DNA of 64,000 nt. Source: Photobacterium sp. JCM 19050 (lineage in GTDB: Bacteria > Pseudomonadota > Gammaproteobacteria > Enterobacterales > Vibrionaceae). Shown piece after piece: positions 40,842 through 51,657 of this stretch. Made by a program: the position numbers and the translations under genes. The stretch spans positions 1 through 64,000 of the forward strand of contig BAXG01000014.1 in NCBI GenBank assembly GCA_001310455.1, written 5' to 3'. Each line of letters starts with the position of its first letter. Within the stretch, counting starts at the first letter, position 1. The notes beneath the pieces were generated by a model. The model searched no databases. It worked only from the letters and a program-made list of their open reading frames with translations, and was not told the DNA's origin.

Positions 40842-41849
40842 TTACAGCAACACTACGCCGTGCTCTTCACAGGCCTTCATCATTTCATCTGGCCAGATGG
40901 AAGACTGCACTTCGCCAATGTGGGCTTTTTGCAGGAAGAACATACAGATTCGGGACTGACCAATGCCTCCGCCGATGGTATACGGCAAGGCTTTGTTCAG
41001 GATGGCTTTGTGGAACGGAAATTCAGCGCGGTCAGTACAACCGGAAATATCAAGTTGCGCCGCCAGGGAGTCCTCACACACCCGGATACCCATTGAGGAA
41101 AGCTCCAACGCACTTCCCAATACCGGGTTCCAGAACAGCAGGTCACCGTTCAGGTTCCAGTCATCGTAGTCCGGCGCTCGGCCATCATGCTTTTCACCAT
41201 GCGAAAGAACGTGACCGATGTTCTGAATAAACACAGCTCCGTGTTCTTTACAGATGGCATCCTCTCGTTGCTTGGGAGTCAGCTCCGGGTATTTCTGCAA
41301 CAGTTCTTCTGAAGTAATAAAGGTAACCTTCTCAGGCAAGCGCTTTTTCAGTACCGGATATTCCTGAGAAATAAAGTTTTCAGTCTTGAGGAAGGCGTTG
41401 TAGATTTTTTCTACGGTAGTGTGCAGGTAAGACTCGGTACGCATTTCTTTTTTCAGGACTTTTTCCCAGTCCCACTGATCTACGTAGATGGAGTGGATGT
41501 TATCCAACTCTTCATCCCGGCGGATCGCGTTCATGTCCGTATAAAGGCCTTCATCAATTTCAAAGCCGTACCGGCCCAGCGCCATACGCTTCCACTTGGC
41601 AAGTGAATGCACAACTTCCACTTTAGCGTGATTGTCGTCGAGCAAGTCAAAATCAACCGGGCGTTCAGTACCGTTGAGGTTATCGTTCAGGCCGGTTTCA
41701 GGTTTGACGAAAAGCGGTGCCGACACACGGGTGAGATACAGTTCGTAGGCGAGCGCGTATTCGAAGTAGTCCTTGAGTTTTTTAATCGCAACTTCCGTGT
41801 CACGAAGGCCCAGAAGTGGGCGGTAATCAGCTGGCAAAGTGAGCTTCAT
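40842..41849 (-). CDS. asnA: Aspartate-ammonia ligase (asparagine synthetase A)
   Basis: A 335-residue enzyme making asparagine from aspartate, ammonia and ATP. It matches E. coli AsnA in length and sequence: [53 protein letters not shown], and [11 protein letters not shown] near the end. The start follows an AAAGG-type site. Single gene, intact. Confidence 0.97.
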   Translation of the reverse strand: MKLTLPADYRPLLGLRDTEVAIKKLKDYFEYALAYELYLTRVSAPLFVKPETGLNDNLNGTERPVDFDLLDDNHAKVEVVHSLAKWKRMALGRYGFEIDEGLYTDMNAIRRDEELDNIHSIYVDQWDWEKVLKKEMRTESYLHTTVEKIYNAFLKTENFISQEYPVLKKRLPEKVTFITSEELLQKYPELTPKQREDAICKEHGAVFIQNIGHVLSHGEKHDGRAPDYDDWNLNGDLLFWNPVLGSALELSSMGIRVCEDSLAAQLDISGCTDRAEFPFHKAILNKALPYTIGGGIGQSRICMFFLQKAHIGEVQSSIWPDEMMKACEEHGVVLL

Positions 41850-41923
41850 AAAATACCTTTTACAAAATCCATAATTTTTATGCGGTTAGCCAACCAACAA
41901 TACTTGATTATGCAATCACTCGT

Positions 41924-42438
41924 CTATGATTTCGTCCCGGCTTTACCAGACATTTCCATATGTGTCAGATATAAGCGCGCATCAAATTCCAACTGGTGAT
42001 AATCCGGCTCCATATGACAGCAGAGTGCGTAAAAGGCTTTGTTGTGGTCTTTCTCTTTCAGGTGCGCAAGTTCATGTACCACCAGCATTCGCAAAAACGG
42101 TTCCGGTGCATCCCGGAACATGGAAGCAATGCGGATTTCATTCTTGGCTTTCAATTTATTGCCTGAATACGGGAAACATAGCTGTGCAGGCCGAGGGCAT
42201 TGTTAACGATATGAATTTTAGGATCGTAAGCCACTTTGCTCAGGGGCGCAGATTTTTTCAGGAACCGGTTTTTGATGTCCTGAACATAATCATAAAGCGC
42301 TTTTTCAGTTTTGATGTTGTGGTTTTCCGGGTAGCGTTTTTTCAGCCAGGCTCCCAGTTTGTTCTGATCGACAAGGTGTTGCACCTGGGAAACCAGATGG
42401 TCCGGGTATCCCCGAAGATATTGCAGGTTTGATGACAT
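41924..42438 (-). CDS. YgjP-like zinc metallopeptidase (frameshifted)
   Basis: A protein of about 171 residues with the metal motif VVHELAHLKEKDH (HExxH plus a third His) of the YgjP/SprT-like group. The N-terminal half reads LRGYPDHLVSQVQHLVDQNK and the frame breaks near 42165. Restoring one G (CAGGGC) gives SRIQGNKLKAKNEIRIAS. The start is taken at ATG 42438. The substrate is unknown. Confidence 0.75.
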
Positions 42439-42499
42439 ATTGGGTATTCCACAACAACAATGAGTTGGATGGTACTTAGGATGGCAAGAAAGACAAGGG

Positions 42500-42543
42500 C
42501 TAAAAACAAAAAGGGCCGGCTGCCCATACGGTGGACGCCGGCC
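42500..42543 (-). terminator. Terminator after the acyl-CoA synthetase
   Basis: GGCCGGC (42514-42520) pairs with GCCGGCC (42537-42543), and on the minus strand the stem is followed by CTTTTTGTTTTT. It ends the permease and acyl-CoA synthetase transcript. Confidence 0.8.
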
Positions 42544-42608
42544 AACGCGGAACACCTGTCCGGAACGGGGTTCCGGAGAGATCAGGATGCTTTCAGATAT
42601 GTTCGAAT

Positions 42609-44232
42609 CTACTCAGTCACTTGCTGACGCAGTACATACTTCTGCACTTTGCCTGTCGATGTTTTCGGAAGCTGAGTAAATATCACCTTTTTAGGGGCTT
42701 TGAAGTGAGCCATCTGGCTGCGGCAGAAGCTGATCACTTCATCCTGTGTCAGGCTCTTACCCTCGCGCGGTTTGACAAAAGCACACGGCACTTCACCCCA
42801 CTTTTCGTCCGGCATGGCGATAACAGCCACTTCCTCGATATCCGGATGACGATAAAGCACATCTTCCACTTCGATGCTGGAAATATTCTCCCCGCCGGAG
42901 ATGATAATGTCCTTCGAGCGGTCTTTAATCTCGATATAGTTATCTTCATGCCATACCGCCAAATCGCCGGTGCGGAACCAACCCTCTGCCATGGCTTCGT
43001 CTGTGGTCGTAGGGTTTTTCAGGTATCCCTTCATCACCACGTTGCCGCGAAGGAAAATCTCACCCATTTGCTTGCCGTTTTTGGTAACAGGTTCCATGGT
43101 CACCGGATTGGCAACCATCAGCTCCCCTTGCATCGGAGCCCTGACGCCCTGACGCGCTTTCATGCGTGCACGCTCCTGGTTATCCAACGCATCCCAGTCA
43201 CGCTGCCAGTCACAGACAACGCATGGGCCGTACGTTTCAGTCAGGCCATAGACATGAGTCACTTCAATGCCCATTGCTTCCATGCCTTCAATGACGGACG
43301 CCGGTGGCGCAGCGCCTGCGGTCATGGCCTTGATCTTGTGGTCGATACCCCATTTCAGGTTTTCCTCTGCATTGTTCATCATATTGAGAACAATAGGTGC
43401 GCCGCAGAAATGGGTAACTTTATGCTCGCGGATTGAATCGAAGATCGCATCAGCGCGGACATGCCGAAGGCTCACACTCACACCGGCAGCCGCAGCTATC
43501 GTCCAGGGGAAACACCAGCCGTTGCAGTGGAACATTGGCAGGGTCCACAGATAAACCGGATGCGAACCCATGTCCCAGGAAAGGATATTGCTCACGGCAT
43601 TAAGATGCGCGCCGCGGTGGTGGTAAACCACGCCCTTAGGATTACCGGTAGTGCCGGAGGTGTAGTTCAGGGAAATCGCCTGCCACTCATCCGACGGCGG
43701 GCCATAAGGGAAATCAGGGTCACCGTCCTGGATAAATTCCTCAAAGGTCAGTTCGCTGATAAGGCAGCCTTCGCGGTACAAGGGATCATCAATGGCGATA
43801 ACAATCGGGCGGTGAGCAATCATCTTCAGTGCTTTTTTGACGACAGGTGTGAATTCCTTATCGACAACCACCACTTTGCTTTCGGCATGTTGGAAAATAA
43901 AAGCCATGGCATCCGCATCAAGCGGGTGTTAATGGTGTTTAGCACCGCGCCGGACATAGGTACGCCAAAGTGCATCTCAAACACTTCCGGTAGGTTTGGT
44001 GCGATAACAGATACCGTATCACCCTCGCCCACTCCCTGCTTTTGCAGTGCAGAAGCTATCTGGCGGCAGCGCTTTTCGGTCTCGGCCCAACTGCGGTGGA
44101 AATTGCCGTGAACCGTTGCCGGGAAATCCGGGTAAACACTGGCTGCTCTTTCGAGGAAACTCAGCGGCTGAGGCTTTCAAAATTCGCGGGCGTTTTATCC
44201 AGGCCGATTTCGTAAATATTATGCTTTGTCAT
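42609..44232 (-). CDS. Acyl-CoA synthetase, AMP-binding family (two frameshifts)
   Basis: Activates a carboxylic acid to its CoA thioester through an acyl-adenylate. Length is about 541 residues. The ATP motif YTSGTTGNPKGV, GLTETYGP, GWFRTGDLAVW and the C-terminal catalytic lysine in PKTSTGKVQKY are all visible. Frame breaks near 44170 and 43922 are both fixed by one C. The start ATG 44232 follows AAGG. It is the second gene behind a sigma-54 promoter, after a permease, so it probably activates the acid that the permease imports. The chain length cannot be read from the sequence. Confidence 0.87.
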
Positions 44233-44328
44233 TGTTATCCTTCCTTGCTGCCCAGCTCTCACCGGGCAGTGATGTTCCACAGTTAGTTAGCACTAAACAT
44301 CTGTTGCAAGCTTCGGTTTGCTTGATAA

Positions 44329-45705
44329 TCAATTTTCAACGACTTCAATCGGTTCTTCGGCTTCTTTCTTTGACTCCTCGGATTCCTTGCGGCGCCATTC
44401 AATCAGGAAGTAAAGGGCGATGCCCGCCAGCAAGCCGTAGCCCGCGCCGTATACAGCCAGCACCACACCCATGGTACCCGCAACGCCCATCTGGGTTGCG
44501 TTACGTACCTGCTCAACACCCACGGAGATACAGAGATAACCGGTAATCAGGAGAGTGATAGAAAGCGCGATTGGCAGAACCGGCTTGAACAGTGTGATTA
44601 GCGGCAGGGCAAACAGCGCCACGAAACCAACAATCCAGAACACACCCGCACCGCTGTAAATGCTGTCCATCGCACTGCGACCGTGGCGGTAGCGCTCAGC
44701 AATGGTCGCCATCGCGCCGGTGAACAATGGGCCGGCCAGGCCCGGGTAAGGGGCAAAAATGGAGTGAATCAGGTTACGCAGTGCGGTCACCAGGTGAACG
44801 CGGTCTACGTTGACCTCAATGTGCTCATCCGGGCGTAGGTGATCAACGCGATCCAGCAGGCTTTTACCCACGATGATGTCTCCAAAGGCAATCACGTAAG
44901 CGATAAGCGCAGTCGGAATCGCCAGCCACAGCATTTCAAGTGTTGGCAGGCCAACAGTAAACGGCAGGTAGTTAATCATTTCGCCAAAAGCCGGGGCGGA
45001 GAAACCAAACTCTATCGCCGGAAGCGGATATTCACTGACCATCCAGCCCACTGCCATAGCCACCAGCGTTCCCGGAACCATGCCGTAACCGGCGATAACT
45101 TTGGCCCACTTGTGTTTGTTGATGTAATCACGGAAGTTCAGGGAGAAAAGCACATAAGCAGTAACCAGGAAGCCGATAATCAGTGAAATCGGGGTATTCG
45201 CCAGACGACCGCCCTCACTGATTTCACCACTCAACGCCGCAATACCGGCGCCAATCAGGATGCCCGCCTTGATAGATGCCGGGAAAAGGTTGACCAGCTT
45301 ACTGCCCAAACGGGTGATTCCAAGAATGAAGAAAATGGCAGTGACAATCAGCTGGAGACCCATTAACGCGCGGATGGATTCCGGGCCCGGTTCAAAGTTA
45401 CCCAGGAACAGCAAAACCACCGGGATAGCCGGCGTAATCCAACCCGGCACCATCGGCACACCGAGCAAATTTGGCAGCATAAAACCAATGCCGCACACCA
45501 CCACGTATGCCAGCGCAACGTCGTAAGGCAGGCCGAGGTATTTTTCCAGCAGCGGGATCATCGCCATGCTGACCACGAACATGATCATCCCTTGAATGGT
45601 TTCTGCCATTTCCCAACGGTAATGGACAAACGGCAAGCGAATCTTGAAAGGCCCTGCCGGCCAGTAAGGTTGTTCCTTACCGTGGGAGCGTTTAATGACT
45701 GACAT
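44329..45705 (-). CDS. NCS2-like (xanthine/uracil permease-type) membrane transporter
   Basis: A 458-residue inner-membrane transporter with about 12 to 14 helices. Features such as IAYVIAFGDIIVGKSLLD and the GAMATIAERYRHGRSAMDSIYSGAG region resemble the NCS2/SLC23 group. Purines and pyrimidines are the usual ligands, but co-transcription with an acyl-CoA synthetase suggests an organic acid instead. It is the first gene after the sigma-54 promoter at 45754-45769. Intact, with a highly charged C-terminal tail. Confidence 0.72.
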   Translation of the reverse strand: MSVIKRSHGKEQPYWPAGPFKIRLPFVHYRWEMAETIQGMIMFVVSMAMIPLLEKYLGLPYDVALAYVVVCGIGFMLPNLLGVPMVPGWITPAIPVVLLFLGNFEPGPESIRALMGLQLIVTAIFFILGITRLGSKLVNLFPASIKAGILIGAGIAALSGEISEGGRLANTPISLIIGFLVTAYVLFSLNFRDYINKHKWAKVIAGYGMVPGTLVAMAVGWMVSEYPLPAIEFGFSAPAFGEMINYLPFTVGLPTLEMLWLAIPTALIAYVIAFGDIIVGKSLLDRVDHLRPDEHIEVNVDRVHLVTALRNLIHSIFAPYPGLAGPLFTGAMATIAERYRHGRSAMDSIYSGAGVFWIVGFVALFALPLITLFKPVLPIALSITLLITGYLCISVGVEQVRNATQMGVAGTMGVVLAVYGAGYGLLAGIALYFLIEWRRKESEESKKEAEEPIEVVEN

Positions 45706-45753
45706 GCTTTCTCCTGTTTGATGTAGGGTTTATGGTTTATTTTTCCCTAACAG

Positions 45754-45769
45754 AGCAACGTCAGTGCCA
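45754..45769 (-). promoter_or_regulatory. Sigma-54 promoter of the permease and acyl-CoA synthetase genes
   Basis: TGGCACTGACGTTGCT matches the -24/-12 consensus (TGGCAC-N5-TTGC) exactly. The GG and GC are correctly spaced. It lies 49 bases upstream of the permease start, and an NtrC-type response regulator is encoded just upstream on the same strand. The rest of 45706-46011 holds no gene, but should contain the enhancer sites. Confidence 0.85.
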
Positions 45770-46011
45770 ATGTTAAAAAACTGTACAAATAAGCCAGAAC
45801 ACTCCTGATAAACAAACAATTCGCGCGTTTGAAAATCACTCAAAAGCCCGATGAATAAAGAGGATGTAACAGTGCTGACGTTTGAACGGAATCTGGTCAG
45901 ACCGGGGAGGATTTGTTAACGCAAGGTAAAGGTGAGTTTAGTGATAACCGAGCAGGAACATAACATGAGCGGAAAGCGCTCAATAACCTGAGCGATTTCC
46001 GCCCGGAGCGC

Positions 46012-47238
46012 TCAGCGCTCACCGGTTTCAGTTGGTGGGTATATTTTCCAGTTTCCGAGCATCCGGGTTGCCGGTGAAAAGCCGAAGTTCTTTATGGTCT
46101 CCCCCACCGCCTGGTATTGCATAATTTTGTGGGAATCAGGGTCGATATACGAGCTGAACCCGGCCGGGTCTTCCGGCAGTGAGACTTGCAAACCGGGTAA
46201 CACATCCCGAATACCAGGCAAGGTTTTCTCTTCCGCTTTGTGCCAGGCAGCTCCTAGAATCTGTATCACCGTATACGCATCCTGAGCAATAAACGTGGGG
46301 TATCGCTGGGTTTGCCGGAAAAACGCATCGACATAATCGCGGTTTGTTTCCGTCTCAGGCCAGTTAACATGAGAGCGCCCGGACAACACCAACCCTTCCG
46401 GCAGTTTGTCACCCAGCCGGGAAAGCACAAAATAACCGCCACCGGTATCGAAGTTCACAAAATGGGTTTTATCCAGCAAACCGGAAAGCTCGGCTTGTTC
46501 CAGAAAACTCACCAGATCCCGGGTCCAGTGCCCGCTTACCAAAACATCCGGCGGATCAGCAAGCAATGCATCTATATAAAGACGGTAGTCGGTTTCCCCA
46601 AGCAGGCTGTAGAACTCGTCTTTGATTTGGTAATCCACCCCGTACTTTTTCAGGCTCGCCATCATGGTTTGCCAGATTTGGTGACCGTATTCGTAGTCGG
46701 GACCAATATAAGAAACCGTCTTCCAGTTCAGCTCAGTTTTCACATCATTAAGGTAACGCGCACCGGCATCACTGGACTGGGAAGCGTTATTGTTAAGGTG
46801 GAAATACCAAGGGTGACGCTCATCTTCGGTCAATCTTTCCGTGCTGTGTCCTGCTCCCAAAAACAGAATTTCATGCTCGCGGGCAAGTTGGGAGACTTCC
46901 AGCGCAATGTTTGAATTCACCACCCCGCAGAGCACTTCAACACCCCGGTTAACAAATTGCAGTGCAATTTCCCGGGAGCGGAATTGCTTGCCCATGGTAT
47001 CCGCCACGTAAACCCGGATTTTCGGTGCACCCGGCTTGGCCGACAACTTGTTTACCGCCATTTCCAACGCGACGACAGCGTCATTTCCCCACAAGGAGGA
47101 TGCGCCGGTCAGCGGATACATGCACCCTACTTCCAGATCTGCTTCTTCTTTCAGCACACCGATAACAACCTCGCCCCGCGCAAAAGCGGCAAGTCCCAAA
47201 AGCAATAAAGCGAAGACTGTTTTGTTTAGCCGTCTCAT
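46012..47238 (-). CDS. Periplasmic binding protein of the amide/urea/branched-chain type
   Basis: A 408-residue protein with a signal peptide (core ALLLLGLAAFARG) and a type 1 periplasmic-binding fold: GCMYPLTGASSLWGNDAVVALEMAVN, CGVVNSNIALEVSQLAREHEILFLG, SYIGPDYEYGHQIWQ. It resembles UrtA/AmiC-like ligand receptors. No ABC permease or ATPase is adjacent. Its start overlaps the stop of the response regulator gene (ATGA), so it is coupled to the two-component system. It is likely a sensory receptor that presents ligand to the kinase. Confidence 0.8.
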   Translation of the reverse strand: MRRLNKTVFALLLLGLAAFARGEVVIGVLKEEADLEVGCMYPLTGASSLWGNDAVVALEMAVNKLSAKPGAPKIRVYVADTMGKQFRSREIALQFVNRGVEVLCGVVNSNIALEVSQLAREHEILFLGAGHSTERLTEDERHPWYFHLNNNASQSSDAGARYLNDVKTELNWKTVSYIGPDYEYGHQIWQTMMASLKKYGVDYQIKDEFYSLLGETDYRLYIDALLADPPDVLVSGHWTRDLVSFLEQAELSGLLDKTHFVNFDTGGGYFVLSRLGDKLPEGLVLSGRSHVNWPETETNRDYVDAFFRQTQRYPTFIAQDAYTVIQILGAAWHKAEEKTLPGIRDVLPGLQVSLPEDPAGFSSYIDPDSHKIMQYQAVGETIKNFGFSPATRMLGNWKIYPPTETGER

Positions 47239-48584
47239 GATTGTATTCCCAGTTTTTGCAGGCGGCGTTTCAGTGCATGGCGCGAAATATTAAGACGTTT
47301 TGCTGCATTCCCTTTATGCCCGCCGCTTTCCCGCAGGGCACCGAGAATGAGGCGTTTTTCTTCATTGGCCAGATGTTCCGTTATCTCACCGACAGGTTCT
47401 GCCGGTTGGGAGGCTAAGGTTTCCACCTTATTTTCAGGAAGCTTTTCTGAATATTCGTCAGGTAACTGTGCCAAAGTGACCTCATTGCCGCCATAAAGGA
47501 CAGAAAGGCGCTCCACCAGATTTTTTAGCTCACGAATATTACCCGGCCAGTGATATCCAGTAAGTGTTTCAATGACTTCCGGTGCAAAAGAAACTGGGTC
47601 GGAAGTCATTGAGAACGACATGGAAAAATGTTCGAGAAGAAGCGGGATATCATCAGCGCGCTCAGAAAGCGCCGGCAGCTTTACCGGCATCACATTGAGC
47701 CGATAATAAAGATCTGCCCGGAAATTCCCTTCCTCAACGGCGTCTGACAATGAACGGTTGGTCGCGGCGATGACCCGCACATTGGCCTGCTTTTCATCGG
47801 TCGAGCCGACTGGCCGGTAGCGTTGGCTTTCCAAAAAAGAGAGCAACTTGGCTTGCATGGCCAGGGAAAGTTCCCCTATTTCGTCAAGAAACAAGGTGCC
47901 TTCGTTAGCTGCCTCTATCAGCCCGCTACGGGATTTATGGGCTCCGGTAAATGCCCCTTTCTCGACGCCAAAGAGCTCTGATTCCAGAAGTGCCTCCGGC
48001 AATGCCGCGCAGTTCACTTCAACAAAGGGTTTTCCGGCTAACGCGCTCAGCGTATGAATTTCATTAGCAGCAGCGGTTTTACCTGTACCGGACTCTCCCA
48101 GAAGCAACACAGTCTTTGCCGGGCTTTTGGCGATAAGGGCTAGTTCCTGGCGAAGCTTTTCCATCACCGGACTGTTGCCAACAAGCCCTTGCCCGGGAGA
48201 TTCACTAACCTGGAGGTGCCCCTGCAGCCGGGTTTTCAATGCTTTGATATCAAACGGTTTAGTAACAAAATCTTTGGCTCCGCGCTTCACCGCATCAACA
48301 GCGGTTTTAATATCTCCGTGCGCCGACATCATATAAACCGGGCTGTCCGGAAGCATGGCTAACAGTCGCTCCAGCGGGTTTAAGTCATCGCTGTCCGGCA
48401 GGCGTAAATCCAGTAATATCACCCCGGGTCGCAGAGCATTGGCACTGGCCAAGCCTTCCTCAGCGGTATGGGCAATAGCAATTTCGTAACCCGGATCGCG
48501 CAGTGCAATTTGCAGGGAACGCGTAAGCGCTACCTCGTCGTCAATAATCAGCAGCAGTGGCTTCTTGCCCGATTGATTGCTCAT
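47235..48584 (-). CDS. NtrC-family sigma-54 response regulator
   Basis: About 449 residues. A receiver domain (DDE near the start, phospho-acceptor Asp in ILLDLRLPD, and Lys in FVTKPFD) is followed by an AAA+ domain with LGESGTGKTAAA, the sigma-54 contact loop GAFTGA, and FLDEIGEL. A Fis-type helix-turn-helix ends the protein (GNAAKRLNISRHALKRRL). The start at 48584 has AAGGA at proper spacing. It overlaps the kinase gene. It should activate the sigma-54 promoter at 45754. Confidence 0.93.
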   Translation of the reverse strand: MSNQSGKKPLLLIIDDEVALTRSLQIALRDPGYEIAIAHTAEEGLASANALRPGVILLDLRLPDSDDLNPLERLLAMLPDSPVYMMSAHGDIKTAVDAVKRGAKDFVTKPFDIKALKTRLQGHLQVSESPGQGLVGNSPVMEKLRQELALIAKSPAKTVLLLGESGTGKTAAANEIHTLSALAGKPFVEVNCAALPEALLESELFGVEKGAFTGAHKSRSGLIEAANEGTLFLDEIGELSLAMQAKLLSFLESQRYRPVGSTDEKQANVRVIAATNRSLSDAVEEGNFRADLYYRLNVMPVKLPALSERADDIPLLLEHFSMSFSMTSDPVSFAPEVIETLTGYHWPGNIRELKNLVERLSVLYGGNEVTLAQLPDEYSEKLPENKVETLASQPAEPVGEITEHLANEEKRLILGALRESGGHKGNAAKRLNISRHALKRRLQKLGIQS

Positions 48585-50298
48585 CTCGGTCATCCTTATC
48601 AACGTTGTATTTTTCATTAAACCTCAGGGAAACCCGGGTGCCTTTGCCCGGCTTGCTGTCAAAATCCAGAATGGCATGATTGAGCTCTGCAAGACGCAAC
48701 GAAACAGCGAGTCCAAGCCCGGTTCCTGTGGTTTTAGTGGTATAAAAAGGCTGGGTAACAGAAGCGATTTGGCGCGAATCCATTCCACATCCGCTATCCT
48801 CGACAACAATTTCTGCACCCGTCTCCGTCATATGCGTTTTGAGCGTAATCTCACTGCCGGAGACAGAGGCTTCGAGGGCATTGATTAGCAAGTTCATCAC
48901 AATTTGCTGAATCTGGTTTTCATCAGCCAGCACAGGTGACGTTTTTCCAGTTTCCACTCTGAGCAAAATCCCCCTCTCTTTCGCCATCGGCGCAATCAAG
49001 CTGAAAGCCGGGTGACGACGTTTTCTAGGGACACCGCTTTGCTGTCCGGGTGAGGTGGACGTGCATAGTCAAGCAACGAGGTTATTAACTGGTTTATCCG
49101 GTCTATCTCACCGGTCATCAACGACTGGAGTTCGCGGTCTTCTGCCGAACCCTCAGGGAGCGCCTGAACGCACACTTTGATGGTCGCCAGCGGGTTCCTG
49201 ATCTCATGGGCTATGCCGGTCGCAAATTCGCCCCAAACTGCTTTGCGCTCGGCCTCCCCTCTGGCTAATAACAGAGAGTCGAGATGGTCAGTCATCCGGT
49301 TAAATGCCCGAGCCAATAAGGTAATTTCATCATTGCCGGACGTGCTCAGTGGCGCTCGCCACTCCCCTTCAGAAACGGCATTGGCCGCCTCGATCAGCGG
49401 GAACACACGGCGCCTTACCCGTCGAACCAAGAAATAGAAAAAGGTAGAAACCAGCAGCAACACAAGCCCTGCCATCACCAGCACCAAAACACGTTGTTGC
49501 TCTTTGGCAAGTATGGGTTCAGGACCGGATGCTTTATGCAGTGACCAACCGGGGGACATTTCCAGGGTAGTTCCTTCATCAGCTTGATGCCCAATGTTCC
49601 GGCCAAGTACGTCAAAGCAGCCGAGCGTGTCGACATTCAGGCAAGAAGGCTGATCAAAATCTGATGGTGAAAGAAAGAGATAAGCGGTCAAACTGGCAAG
49701 CCGAACCTGAAATGCGAGATAACCCGGCACCTTGCCATCCACCGGCGATGCCGGCATGGGTATCGCCATCAAGTACCATCGATAAACCGGGGGTGGCCGG
49801 TTGCGGCCCGATTAGCATTGCATTGCCAATACGGGATACCGGTAAACTTGAAACAGAGAACTTGCCCCCTCCCCAGTAGGGAAACCCGCTGGCACTTTGC
49901 CCGGGTAAAGCATTGACCAGATTCCAGTCTGCATCAAAAAACAGCGCGCCATAAATTTCCGGACGATCGATATCAAAGTAGATAAGGCTGAGGGTCTGAG
50001 AGTGTTCCGGCAAGGCATCCGGCGTTTCGAACATGAGGGGAATTTCAGGTAATTCGGATATGGCTTCTAGAGCATGTAAATGCTGGCGCACAAAGTGGTG
50101 CATACTGTTTTGCACCTGGGTCAGATTCTGTTGCGCCCGCTCTTTTGCCATGTCAGCGACGAGCCCGGCAGTCAGGCGGTCATAAACAAGCACTGTCACA
50201 ATAAGCGGCACACTGGCAACAAGCAGCGACAACAGGAAAAAACGCCGGACCAGGCTGTTTTTCCAAAATCCGATAGAAGGTATGGGTCGTGCGGTCAC
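48541..50298 (-). CDS. Sensor histidine kinase (two frameshifts)
   Basis: About 585 residues. The first helix lies at ~18-40, a large periplasmic sensor domain follows, and a second helix (VLVLVMAGLVLLLVSTFFYF) leads into HAMP. The H-box is FATGIAHEIRNPLATIKV, and the ATPase part has NLLINALEAS, DSGCGM and TTGTGLGLAVS. Frame breaks: near 49735, where removing one G restores GWQGAGYLAFQVRL (an inserted base, the exception in this window), and near 49003, where one C is missing. It pairs with the response regulator downstream. The ligand may be presented by the binding protein encoded after it. Confidence 0.88.
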
Positions 50299-50494
50299 CG
50301 TTCAGCTCCGTCTGAATGAAACCTCATTGGGGTAAAAGGCATGTCTTCCAAATGACCCAATTACGGTAACAGTTTCATAAAGCCATCGTAACCAAACTTA
50401 TGTTTTTAAATTGTTATTCCTCACATCATTTTTATATATCTGCTGATAACAAATGGTGGTTAAACACGCTTCTGGTGCCCGGAAACCAATATGA

Positions 50495-50519
50495 AAGTGC
50501 CGGTATCAAACCGGCACTT
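50495..50519. terminator. Perfect hairpin downstream of the discoidin fragment
   Basis: AAGTGCCGGT and ACCGGCACTT are perfect ten-base arms with a five-base loop. Neither side has a clear T-run, so termination is uncertain. Apart from this, 50299-50587 holds nothing I recognise. Confidence 0.5.
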
Positions 50520-50587
50520 CGTTACGCCTTCAATCCATTCAGTGTGCGAAACCTAGACTCTGGAGCCATCCTGCACACCTTCGGATA

Positions 50588-51013
50588 TTAGTAAATTTCA
50601 ACTTCAGCCATTTGGAGAACCCTTTGCTGAGGGGTTTCTACCAAGTCTTTTGTCAGGTACTGGCGTTTTCCGACAAATGCTACATACCTGGCTGAGGTTT
50701 TATTAAATTGAATATTTTCCGTGTCGCCAGGATACTGAATCAGAAAAGAGCGTTTTGATTCAGAGAACATTCCTTCTAAATTGTCTGATTGAGGCTCATT
50801 GTCAAACAACAGGACATAGACGTCATGGAGCCCATAGAAACCGTTCCAGCTATGGTCAAGACGATTCGAAACCACAATTTCTGACAACGGTTTGGCACTT
50901 CCTAAATCGAAGACCACAAAGGGTTCGTCCATTTTTTCCGTTCTGAATACGTTGCTCGTCCGATTCACAATGCCGTCATTTAGTTTCGTCAATCGACCTG
51001 GGTATACTGGCTT
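50588..51013 (-). pseudogene. F5/8 type C (discoidin) domain fragment
   Basis: About 141 codons encode the end of a discoidin-type carbohydrate-binding domain: LNDGIVNRTSNVF, VVFDLGSAKPLSEIVVSNR, GLHDVYVLLFD, ARYVAFVG and QMAEVEIY. It is open only back to a stop at ~51014, with no start, signal or catalytic domain. The pattern is like the last discoidin domain of the divergent fucosidase (AYVLLFD, ARYVVIQ, LSEIVVE). It looks like a broken relative of that gene. Confidence 0.65.
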
Positions 51014-51657
51014 TTAATAACCTGATTTTACTAATCATTTATCTCTCCGCACTATCGTCATTATGATGATTATTCTTATCGAAGCTGCCCATTCATGTTT
51101 TATATATATAATTTAATTTTATATGTAACATGGATATTTATTCCCAAAACGAGACGTGAAGCACAATTAAATCAAAGTGAACCTTGAATAAAATACAAAA
51201 TGAATATGCTCTCATATCATCAAATTGAATATTTCACTCACTGATTCACTGACTGAAAATTTATTAACTCAACAGACGTACAAACAGAGTCTTAATGTGC
51301 ACAACACTTGGAATAATTAAATTCCAAAATAAACATGGGGTTAATAAATGGTGCAGGGAAATACATGGTTTGTTTTGTTGAATTCATCACACAAGAGCAC
51401 TAACTATTTTTTCAATAGCGCGTTAAGACAAGAGAAATGCTCAAAACTCTGGCGCAATGTATACCCATCTCACAATTTAAATATAAAAATGAATTTCATA
51501 TTTGCTAATTCAAATTGTATTTATCTATGGTCAAAGAGTTCTTGTGTTACTGAGAACACTTACCTTGAGGCGTCTAAATGAGCCCAATAACAACTATAGG
51601 TGTCATAACATTTTGATTAACCGGCTTTAATACTGGTCAAGGATGGAATCAAAACAT
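51014..51657. other. A/T-rich gap upstream of the fucosidase gene
   Basis: No convincing gene in about 640 bases. The stretch is strongly A/T-rich, with a TATATATATA tract near 51100, and should contain the fucosidase promoter. I see no CRP site or clear operator. Confidence 0.4.

Noticed and set aside
40842..41849. asnA as part of the glycosylasparaginase pathway
   Set aside because: It is several genes away behind its own signals and is a common housekeeping gene. The chemistry (aspartate to asparagine) is suggestive but not evidence.
42531..43436. A 301-codon plus-strand frame opposite the acyl-CoA synthetase
   Set aside because: It is antisense to a conserved enzyme and has no ribosome site or motifs.
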